From positions 186,001-250,000 of the forward strand of contig NZ_SHMH01000009.1 of NCBI RefSeq assembly GCF_004283755.1: a stretch of 64,000 nt of DNA, given 5' to 3'. The notes beneath the pieces were generated by a model that saw only the letters and a list, made by a program, of their open reading frames with translations, had not been told where the DNA came from and searched no databases. The translations under genes and the position numbers were made by a program. Positions 34,513-43,737 of this stretch are shown in pieces. How positions within the stretch are numbered: the first letter of the stretch is position 1; each line of letters opens with the position of its first letter. The stretch comes from Pseudoxanthomonas winnipegensis (GTDB lineage: Bacteria > Pseudomonadota > Gammaproteobacteria > Xanthomonadales > Xanthomonadaceae).

Positions 34513-35418
34513 TTACTCCTTGGTGATGCGATGCCCGCCGAAGCCGTTGCGCATCGCCGCCAGCAGCTTGTCGGCGAAGGAGTCCTTCTCGCGCGAGCGC
34601 AGGCGCTCGAGTAGGGACAGGGTGATCACCGGCGCGGACACGTCCAGGTCCAGCGCCTCCTTGGCGGTCCAGCGGCCCTCGCCGGAGTCCTCCACGTAGG
34701 GCGCGATGCCGGCCATGGTCGGGTTCTGCTTCAGCGCATCGGCGGTCAGGTCCAGTAGCCAGGAGCGCACCACCGAGCCGGTCTGCCAGATCTGCGCAAC
34801 CTGGTGCAGATCGAGCTTGAAATCGGCCTTGCGCTCGAGGATGGCGAAGCCCTCGGCATAGGCCTGCATCATTCCGTACTCGACGCCGTTGTGGACCATC
34901 TTGGTGAAGTGGCCGGCGCCGGTCGGGCCGACATGGCCCCAGCCGGTGGTCGGCGACGGCGCCAGGGTTTCGAAGATCGGCTTGAGCAGGGCCAGCGCGT
35001 CGTCGGCGCCGCCGACCATCATGCTGTAGCCCTCGGTCAGGCCCCACACGCCGCCGCTGGTGCCGCAGTCGACGTAGTGCAGGCCGGCCTCCTGCAGGCG
35101 CTGGGCGCGGCGCAAGGTGTCCTGGTAGAACGAGTTGCCGCCGTCGATGACGATGTCGCCCTTGGCCAGCAGCGGCAGCAGCGTGTCCAGGGTGTCGTCG
35201 ACGATCTTGCCGGCCGGCACCATCAGCCAGACCACGCGCGGCGCGGACAGACCGGCGACCAGGGCCTGCAGCGAGTCAGCCGGGGTGATGCCCTGGGCCG
35301 CGACGCGCTGACGCGCCTCGGGCGATGGATCGAAGCCGCTGACCGTATGGCCGCCCTGCGCCAGCCGCTGCGCCATGTTGGCCCCCATCCTGCCCAGTCC
35401 GACCATACCCAGTTCCAT
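34513..35418 (-). CDS. gndA: 6-phosphogluconate dehydrogenase, decarboxylating (GndA-type)
   Basis: 301 residues, the short NAD-linked form. Starts MELGMVGLGRMGANMAQRL (Rossmann GxGxMG), with VIDGGNSFYQD, the catalytic region VDCGTSGGVWGL, GHVGPTGAGHFTKMVHNGVEYGMM (catalytic Lys and His) and ENSGEGRW-like EDSGEGRWTAKEA. Converts 6-phosphogluconate to ribulose 5-phosphate. The length (about 300) and the DCGTSGG motif separate it from the 470-residue NADP form. Stand-alone gene flanked by palindromic repeats. Confidence 0.93.
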   Translation of the reverse strand: MELGMVGLGRMGANMAQRLAQGGHTVSGFDPSPEARQRVAAQGITPADSLQALVAGLSAPRVVWLMVPAGKIVDDTLDTLLPLLAKGDIVIDGGNSFYQDTLRRAQRLQEAGLHYVDCGTSGGVWGLTEGYSMMVGGADDALALLKPIFETLAPSPTTGWGHVGPTGAGHFTKMVHNGVEYGMMQAYAEGFAILERKADFKLDLHQVAQIWQTGSVVRSWLLDLTADALKQNPTMAGIAPYVEDSGEGRWTAKEALDLDVSAPVITLSLLERLRSREKDSFADKLLAAMRNGFGGHRITKE

Positions 35419-35736
35419 CAGCGTGTCCTCTTTCGATGCCAGGCGCGTATGCGCGAAGACGACAAGGATAGGTCGCCTCCGTGAGCGGCGGGTATGCGGA
35501 CGATGGCAGGGCCCGCACCGCATCGTTGCAGTGGCGGGCGGAAGGTGGCGTCGGGTGGCGTGTGCGGCATCGCTTCTTCCCCCTCCCTTTGGCCGCAGGC
35601 CAAGGGGAGCTCGAAGTCGCGGCTAGCGACTGAGGGGGAGGGGTCGCTCTTCGCGGGGAAGGCAAAAGCACCCCCTCCCAACCTCCCCCTTCGCTTCGCG
35701 AAAGGGGAGGAGCCTCGGTAGCGCCCGGACCTGATG
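35419..35736. other. Intergenic region with a palindrome cluster
   Basis: About 318 bases between gndA and a 67-residue gene. The central 150 bases are the hairpin cluster at 35566-35720; no credible coding frame is present. Confidence 0.7.
35566..35720. repeat. Cluster of palindromic hairpins (CCCCCTCCC type)
   Basis: Several inverted repeats lie together: CCTTTGGCC-GCA-GGCCAAGG; TCGCGGCTAGCGA; CCCCCTCCC (35579-35587) against GGGAGGGG (35636-35643); and CCTCCCCCTTC / GAAAGGGGAGG around TCGCTTCGC. It looks like a mobile-derived or REP-type sequence distinct from the GCGGGAA family. Confidence 0.75.
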
Positions 35737-35940
35737 TCAGTCGCGCACCAGCGTGACGTAGGCGCCGCTGCCGATGACCTGGAAGGTCTCGTTGTCCACG
35801 CGCCGCACCGGCGAGCCGTCGTCCAGTGCGTAACGGTCGTGCGGATGGCCGGCGTCGGTGCCGCCGGCTGGCGCAGGGAGAATGCGCACGCGGCGGCGCT
35901 CGCCGGTGCTGTCCTGCGTGACGAAATAGCGGGTGTCCAT
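35737..35940 (-). CDS. Hypothetical protein (67 aa)
   Basis: MDTRYFVTQDSTGERRRVRI opens a small beta-rich protein ending VRRVDNETFQVIGSGAYVTL. No signal peptide or membrane span; it has the look of a small regulatory or phage-type protein but no family is recognised. A GGGACG lies about 10 bases upstream of the ATG. Flanked on one side by the hairpin cluster. Confidence 0.5.
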   Translation of the reverse strand: MDTRYFVTQDSTGERRRVRILPAPAGGTDAGHPHDRYALDDGSPVRRVDNETFQVIGSGAYVTLVRD

Positions 35941-36117
35941 CGTGTCGTCCCTCCCGAGGCTGTCGATGTGAGGCACGAGCCTAGGCCCGCCCGGATGAAG
36001 ATCGGCTGCATGACCCAGGTGCGGCGCAGTGAGATCCGGGCAACCGGGACGCCAAGCCCACAATCTCGTGACGACTCAGCGTCTTCCCCCAATCGGACGC
36101 CACAGGACCCGGCCTGA

Positions 36118-36144
36118 AACGACAAAGGCCGCCCGAAGGCGGCC
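36118..36144 (-). terminator. Rho-independent terminator of the DUF2242 gene
   Basis: A 7-bp stem GGCCGCC / GGCGGCC with a CGAA loop, followed on the minus strand by TTTGTCGTTT, just beyond the stop. Confidence 0.85.
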
Positions 36145-36173
36145 TGGCCGGTCGACCCGCGCAGCCGGCGCGG

Positions 36174-36896
36174 TCAGAGCGTGTCGGGCGCCTGCGAGGG
36201 CGTCGTGGCCGGCGCCGTCGACTGCGGCACCAGGGTGCCGTCGGCCGGCTTGGCCTCGCTGGCCGGGACCGGGATGGACTCGCCTACCGGCTGCGGCTGC
36301 AGCGGCTGCGGGGCCGGCGGCGGGGTCTCGGCCGGCTTGGCCGCGGCATCGGTCTTGGGCTTCTTCGGCGGCGGGGGCGGCAGGTAGCGCTCGACCAGGG
36401 CGAAGAACGAGCGGTAGAAGGTGGGCTGCTGCACGGTCAGGCTGGCCACGCGCACCAGCGAGTCGTCGGTGCTGCCGAAGGGCAGCGACAGCGAGCCCAG
36501 CGCGGTGCCCACGCTGGCCGAGGTATTGGACTTGCGCAGGTTGTAGCGGTCCTGGGTGGCGCTGGCGAACACCCACGACTCGCCCGAGGCCTGGGCCACG
36601 CACGAGACGCGGATGGCGACCTGTTCGTGCACTTCCGGCTCGGGCTGGAAGTTCTTGTTGGCCTCCACCGTGGAGGCGTCCGAGCGGCTGACCACGTAAC
36701 CCTGGCTCAGCAGCGCGCGGCGCGAGGCCTCGCAGACCTGCTCGGGCGAGCGGTCGAAGGTGCGCGAGTAGGTACCGTCCGAATCGAAGTTCTCCTTGGC
36801 CAGCATCTCGCCCTTCTTCTCGAACGGCATATGGCCGCAGCCGGCCAGCAGCAGGACAGCGGTCAGAGGGAAGAGGGAGAACAGGCGATTGGGCAT
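36174..36896 (-). CDS. DUF2242 family lipoprotein
   Basis: 240 residues. MPNRLFSLFPLTAVLLLAGC is a lipoprotein signal with lipidated Cys20. The DUF2242 body (about 35-170) includes FDSDGTYSRTFDRSPEQVCEASRRALLSQGY, EVHEQVAIRVSCVAQASGESWVF and SLSLPFGSTDDSLVRVASLTVQ. The C-terminal 65 residues are Pro/Lys-rich and likely disordered. Envelope protein of unknown role; it has its own terminator. Confidence 0.9.
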   Translation of the reverse strand: MPNRLFSLFPLTAVLLLAGCGHMPFEKKGEMLAKENFDSDGTYSRTFDRSPEQVCEASRRALLSQGYVVSRSDASTVEANKNFQPEPEVHEQVAIRVSCVAQASGESWVFASATQDRYNLRKSNTSASVGTALGSLSLPFGSTDDSLVRVASLTVQQPTFYRSFFALVERYLPPPPPKKPKTDAAAKPAETPPPAPQPLQPQPVGESIPVPASEAKPADGTLVPQSTAPATTPSQAPDTL

Positions 36897-37073
36897 GGGG
36901 ACCGGCCGGACGTGCTGATGGAAACCCTTGAAGGATAACCCCGACGCGCGAAATCGGTTTCATCCGTCCCTGCGACCCGCTCAGTCGGCGTTCGGCCCGG
37001 GCGCTTGCGTCGCACGGTGCCATCACGAGACGCCACCTACCCTGCCGGGAAATCTGGACAGGAGGCATCCCCC

Positions 37074-37970
37074 ATGCAGGTGCTGATCACCGGCGGCAGC
37101 GGCTTCATCGGCCAGGCCCTGTGCCCGGTGTTGCTGGCCCGCGGCTGGCATGTCAGCGTGGTCTCGCGCGACCTGCAGGCGGCGGCCGAGGTGCTGCCGC
37201 AGGGCGTGCGCCTGCTGGCCGACATCGAAGGCGCCGGCGGCGCCAACGCGGTGATCAACCTGGCCGGCGCGCCGCTGGCCGGGCAGCGCTGGACCGAGCG
37301 CTACAAGCAGCAGCTGCGCGAATCGCGCCTGCGCACCACCGAGGCGCTGCTGGCCTGGATGCAGGGCCTGACCGTGCGCCCGGCGGTGCTGGTCTCCGGC
37401 TCGGCCATCGGTTACTACGGGCCGCGCGACGACACCCCGCTGACCGAAACCGACCCGCCCGGCGAGGATTTCGGCGCGCACCTGGCGGCCGACTGGGAGG
37501 CGGCGGCCTGGCCGGCCCAGCAGCTCGGCGTGCGCACGGTCTGCCTGCGCACCGGCGTGGTCCTGGACGGCGGCGGCGGCGCGCTGCAGCAGCTGCTGAC
37601 GCCGTACCGGCTGGGCCTGGGCGGGCCGATCGGCAGCGGCGAGCAATGGTTCAGCTGGATCCAGCGCGAGGACCTGGTGCGCCTGATCGTATGGCTGATC
37701 GAACAGGACACGCTGGAGGGCCCGGTCAACGGCACCTCGCCCGAACCGGTGCGGCAGCGCGACTTCGCCGCCGCACTGGGCCGCGCCCTGCACCGTCCCA
37801 CCCTGCTGCCGACCCCCGGCTTCGCACTGAAGGCGGCGTTCGGCGAAATGGGCCAGATGCTGATCGACGGTCAGCGCGTGATCCCGGCCCGCGCTCAGGG
37901 TCAGGGCTTCCAGTTCCTCTATCCCACCCTGGACGACGCCTTGGCGCGGAGTCTGGAACACGAGGCCTGA
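37074..37970 (+). CDS. TIGR01777 family epimerase / SDR (YfcH-like)
   Basis: 298 residues from the ATG at 37074, preceded by AGGAGG. Extended SDR: MQVLITGGSGFIGQALCPVL nucleotide-binding start, INLAGAPLAGQRW, SGSAIGYYGPR, CLRTGVVLDGGGGALQ, FSWIQREDLV and the C-terminal DUF1731-like part (TPGFALKAAFGEMGQMLIDGQRV). The substrate of this widespread family is unknown. Monocistronic. Confidence 0.92.
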   Translation: MQVLITGGSGFIGQALCPVLLARGWHVSVVSRDLQAAAEVLPQGVRLLADIEGAGGANAVINLAGAPLAGQRWTERYKQQLRESRLRTTEALLAWMQGLTVRPAVLVSGSAIGYYGPRDDTPLTETDPPGEDFGAHLAADWEAAAWPAQQLGVRTVCLRTGVVLDGGGGALQQLLTPYRLGLGGPIGSGEQWFSWIQREDLVRLIVWLIEQDTLEGPVNGTSPEPVRQRDFAAALGRALHRPTLLPTPGFALKAAFGEMGQMLIDGQRVIPARAQGQGFQFLYPTLDDALARSLEHEA

Positions 37971-38068
37971 GGCCGATCCCGGTCGCCTGTATCGCCGCCC
38001 CCGCAACGCCGAGCTTCGACATCGGCGGGATTCAAGCCAACACCTGCGGTCAACGCCCGAGCGATCGC

Positions 38069-39577
38069 TCAGTGCGTACTCGCAGGCGAGGAGGGGTTTT
38101 CAACGCGCACCAACCTCATCGGAGGACCTCCCTCGATCATGGTGCCGCTCGCGAAATCGGGCGCGAACTCGACCGTGATCCCCATGGATTCGGAGCGGAA
38201 GCGGGTCGGAGACAACGTGATCAATCGCTCGGCGACCGGAGCGCCTGCGTTGGCGAACAAGCCCTCCGGGCGCGCCTCGAGCACGACGTCGAGCCCGCCC
38301 CCCACATAGCGACCGGCGGCCTTGGAGAGCTCTTCGGGCGACAGCTTCTTCTCCTCGCTCGCCGGCACCGCGAGGTCGGGCCAACCGTAGTCGGTTGCGA
38401 TGGCCCGGACCACGTCCGCCATCAACCGACGTCCATCGCCCCCGTTGGTCAGCGCCACGATGCCGTCGCCCTTGCCTTCGTAAGCCACCATGAAGGATTC
38501 AAATCCTTGATTCAGGCCGTCGTGGCCAAAACGGGGGGCCCCGTTCGTGTACAAGGCAAAGCCAAGCCCCCAGTTATCTTTCACGGGCTTCATCATGTCG
38601 CGCGCCATCCCGGGCGAGAGACGGCGGCCCTTTTTGCCCGCGATCGAGGCTTGCAGGTCGATCAACACACGCGCCAGATCGCTGGCGCTCGTCCACAGGC
38701 CCGCGGGTGCGAGCTCGGGGTAAACCACGTAGTTGCCAGGAATCGGCTTGCCATTGACATGGCCGAATGCCATGTCGGTCAGGATCGCCTTCGACGGCGG
38801 CATCGCGAAGGCGCTGCGGGTCATGCCGAGCGGCCCCAGCACCTCACGTTGCGCGAGGTCGGCGAAGGAGATGCCACTCACGTCGGCAAGCGCGACTTGC
38901 GTCACCACATAGCCGCCGCCCGAGTATTCGAACTGCGCGCCCGCCGGCAACACGCTGCGCACCGGCGCGTTGTGGCTGGGCGGCACGCCGTCCAGGATCT
39001 GGACGGGGGTGGGCAGTGGCGTCGTACCGGGCAGGTAGTCGGATCCGAATCCATGGACTCCAAGCCCGGCCGTATGGCTCAGCAGTTCCCGGAGGGTCAC
39101 GCCGTTCGGAGCCAGCTTCGGATCCTTCGGCAACTGCCAGGAACGCAGGGCGATGTTGATGTCCTGATCCAGGGCGATCCTGCCCTGCTCCACGAGCCGC
39201 AACGCCAGGACGGCCGTCACCGCCTTGCTGATCGATGCCGCCTGGAACGCGGTGCCCGGCGTTACGGGCAGGCACGCCGCCGTGTCGCGCAGGCCCCAGC
39301 CACGTGCCCAGTCGAGCTTGCCATTGTGAATCACCGCGACGCTGAGTCCCGGCACGTCGAACTGACGCATGCGTTCGACCAAGTGGATCGGCTTGTCGCC
39401 CGGCTTGATGACCGCGGGCAGCAGATTCGCCTCGACATAGCGGGTATGGGCGTTGCTGGGCCCACCTACGGCCTCGGCGGGTGCGGGACAGTCGGCCGCC
39501 TGGGCGAAGCAGGATGCGCTGAGGAGCAGTCCAGCCATCACTGCGACGTGTGACGAGTGCCTCCGGCTCCGATCCAT
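38069..39577 (-). CDS. Serine hydrolase, beta-lactamase class C / penicillin-binding family
   Basis: 502 residues. A signal peptide (about 1-28, ending FAQA). The acyl-enzyme motif S115-I-S-K118 (AASISKAVTAVLALRL), a YSG motif in QFEYSGGGY in place of YxN, SHTAGLGVHGFG, and HDG in RFGHDGLNQGF in place of KTG. A C-terminal extra domain (about 385-490) resembles the DUF3471/lipocalin-like tail of such hydrolases. The base composition is clearly lower in GC than neighbouring genes, consistent with recent acquisition. Substrate unknown; resistance is not implied. Confidence 0.9.
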   Translation of the reverse strand: MDRSRRHSSHVAVMAGLLLSASCFAQAADCPAPAEAVGGPSNAHTRYVEANLLPAVIKPGDKPIHLVERMRQFDVPGLSVAVIHNGKLDWARGWGLRDTAACLPVTPGTAFQAASISKAVTAVLALRLVEQGRIALDQDINIALRSWQLPKDPKLAPNGVTLRELLSHTAGLGVHGFGSDYLPGTTPLPTPVQILDGVPPSHNAPVRSVLPAGAQFEYSGGGYVVTQVALADVSGISFADLAQREVLGPLGMTRSAFAMPPSKAILTDMAFGHVNGKPIPGNYVVYPELAPAGLWTSASDLARVLIDLQASIAGKKGRRLSPGMARDMMKPVKDNWGLGFALYTNGAPRFGHDGLNQGFESFMVAYEGKGDGIVALTNGGDGRRLMADVVRAIATDYGWPDLAVPASEEKKLSPEELSKAAGRYVGGGLDVVLEARPEGLFANAGAPVAERLITLSPTRFRSESMGITVEFAPDFASGTMIEGGPPMRLVRVENPSSPASTH

Positions 39578-39785
39578 GATCCAGGTCTCTCCTCAACCGG
39601 CGAATAATTCCGCGGGAACGCCTTATAGCACCCCCGAAGAGGCAATGCCTCAAGGGTTACGCGTTCGCCCCAGCTAAGCGCAGCGAGGCGAAGGCGGCGT
39701 ATGCCCGCGCTCGACGCGAGCCGCAGCGCTAGAGAAGTGATGAGCCCAAACGTCGAGGCGCGGCGCCTGGAACGCGCGAAACGAA
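39578..39785. other. Lower-GC intergenic tract next to the serine hydrolase
   Basis: About 208 bases between the serine hydrolase and photolyase genes. No open frame with coding character, terminator or site-specific recombination motif is obvious. Confidence 0.4.
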
Positions 39786-41345
39786 TCAAGCGTCCGCCAG
39801 CGGCGTCAGCAGCGCCCGCAGCTGCGCGGCACGCTCGGCGATGGCGGCGCGTTGTTCCTCGTCCAGCCGCTCCAGGCTGCGCCATTGCAGCGCCGCGCGG
39901 GGATGGTCGGCGAAGCGCCGCGCGTGGCGCAGCAGGAAGTCCCAGTACAAGGTGGTGAACGGACAGGCGTCCTCGCCACTGGCCGCGCCCGGGTCGTAGC
40001 GGCAGCCCTGGCAGTAGTTGGACATGCGCTGGATGTAGCGGCCCGAGGCGGCATAGGGCTTGGACACCATGCGCCCGCCATCGGCGAACTGGCTCATGCC
40101 CAGCGTATTGGGCAGCTCCACCCATTCGACCGCATCGACATAGACCGCCAGATACCAGGCGTGGATCTGCGCAGGCGCGACGCCGAGCATGAGCGCGAAC
40201 GCACCGGTCACCATCAGCCGCTGGATGTGATGGGCATAGCCCAGCTGCAGGGTCTGCTGCAGCGTCTGGCGCATGCACACCATGTGCGTGCGCCCGTCCC
40301 AATAGAAGGCCGGCAGCGGCTGCCGCGCGTCCAGCGCGTTGTCCTGGGCGAAGGCCGGCATGCGCAGCCAGTACACCCCGCGCACGAACTCGCGCCATCC
40401 GATCACCTGGCGTACGAAGCCCTCCACCGCCTCGATCGGCGCATGGCCGTCGCGCCAGGCGCGCACCGCCGCCTCGACCACCACGCGCGGGGAGAGCAGC
40501 TTGAGGTTCATCGCCGCCGACAGCAGCGCATGGAACAGCCACGGCTGATCGGTCCACATCGCATCCTGGTAGCGGCCGAAGTGCGGCAGGCGCAGCGCGA
40601 CGAAGTCGTCCAGCGCCTGCCGCGCCTGCGCCGGGGTGAGCGGCCAGTCGAAGCGCGACAGGTCGCCGGGCCGGTCGCCGAAGCGCGCGCGCACCAGCGC
40701 GATCACCTCGCCGGTCACCGCATCGGGCGGGAAGGCGGCCGGCGCCGGCACCTGCTGCGGCCCGCCCTTGCCGAAGGACTTGCGGTTGTCCGCGTCGAAG
40801 TTCCAGCGCCCGGCCACCGGCTGCGCGCCGTCCATCAGCACCTGCTCGCGGCGGCGGATCCAGCGGTAGAAGTGCTCCATGCGCAGCTCGCGCCGGCCGC
40901 GCGCCCAGTCGGCGAAGTCGGCCGGATCGCAGAAGAAATGCAGGTCCGGCCGCTCGCTCCAGCCGAGGCCGGCCTCAGCCACCACCCGTGGCAGCGACTG
41001 CGCCAAGCGCCATTCGCCCGGCCTGACGGCGACGACCTTCTCCGGCCGAAGCGCGGCCAGGTCGCGCGCCAGCGCCTCTTCGAGCGTGGCGAAGTCGTGG
41101 CGGTCCAGCGCGCGGTACTCCACGCGCCAGCCGCGCGCCCGCAGCGCATCGCGGAAGTGGCGCATCGCCGCCAGGAACAGCGCGATGCGCGGCTGGGTGC
41201 TCCACACATGCGAGGCCTCGTGCGCGACTTCGGCCATCCACACCGCGTCGCGGTCCGGGTCGAAGTCGTGCAGCGCGGCCGAGTCGGGGTCGAGCTGGTC
41301 GCCCAGCACCACCACCAGATGGCGCAGGCCGGGCCGCGCGCGCAT
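39786..41345 (-). CDS. phrB: Prokaryotic (6-4) photolyase, iron-sulphur bacterial cryptochrome/photolyase
   Basis: 519 residues. Repairs (6-4) photoproducts with light. The 4Fe-4S ligands are Cys357, Cys445, Cys448 and Cys461, with the spacing of Agrobacterium PhrB (350, 438, 441, 454) shifted by seven. Family segments: HLVVVLGDQLDPDSAAL (DPRP opening), RPDLHFFCDP, QVIGWREFVRGVYW, YAHHIQRLMVTGAFAL (active-site His region) and YLAVYVDAVEWVELPNTLGMSQFADGG. It follows glgX by only five bases, so it is probably the last gene of the glycogen operon. Confidence 0.93.
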   Translation of the reverse strand: MRARPGLRHLVVVLGDQLDPDSAALHDFDPDRDAVWMAEVAHEASHVWSTQPRIALFLAAMRHFRDALRARGWRVEYRALDRHDFATLEEALARDLAALRPEKVVAVRPGEWRLAQSLPRVVAEAGLGWSERPDLHFFCDPADFADWARGRRELRMEHFYRWIRRREQVLMDGAQPVAGRWNFDADNRKSFGKGGPQQVPAPAAFPPDAVTGEVIALVRARFGDRPGDLSRFDWPLTPAQARQALDDFVALRLPHFGRYQDAMWTDQPWLFHALLSAAMNLKLLSPRVVVEAAVRAWRDGHAPIEAVEGFVRQVIGWREFVRGVYWLRMPAFAQDNALDARQPLPAFYWDGRTHMVCMRQTLQQTLQLGYAHHIQRLMVTGAFALMLGVAPAQIHAWYLAVYVDAVEWVELPNTLGMSQFADGGRMVSKPYAASGRYIQRMSNYCQGCRYDPGAASGEDACPFTTLYWDFLLRHARRFADHPRAALQWRSLERLDEEQRAAIAERAAQLRALLTPLADA

Positions 41346-41350
41346 TGCTT

Positions 41351-43536
<2,186 letters not shown>

Positions 43537-43540
<4 letters not shown>

Positions 43541-43728
43541 GGCGTGTCAGCGTCCTCGGATCTGGGCGTCAGGGTCGAGCCGCTCTGCTCGGCCACGCGC
43601 GACTCGGCATCGGCCAGGCGTTCGGCCATGGCCCAGTGTCGCGCGGACTGGCCGTCGGGGCGACCCTCGGCTTCCCAGATCTCGTGAGCCAGCTGTTCGA
43701 TGCGGAGCCTGCGGGCATTGGGGTCCAT
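43537..43728 (-). CDS. DUF2934 family protein
   Basis: 63 residues. RRLRIEQLAHEIWEAEGRPDGQSARHWAMAERLADAE is the DUF2934 core, an IAxxAYxLWExEGRPEGxxxxHWxxAE-type helical pair. Small cytosolic protein of unknown function, often found beside glycogen/trehalose genes. It lies 9 bases after treY, and its stop overlaps the glgX start (ATGA), so it is translationally coupled to glgX. Confidence 0.9.
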
Positions 43729-43737
43729 GGCGAAACG

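Noticed and set aside
38069-39577. Antibiotic-resistance beta-lactamase
   Set aside because: It has the class C-like fold motifs, but YSG and HDG differ from the YxN and KTG of true AmpC, and no resistance function can be inferred.
39578-39785. Integron attC or attachment site next to the serine hydrolase
   Set aside because: No paired core sites (RYYYAAC/GTTRRRY) or direct repeats around the hydrolase could be made out.
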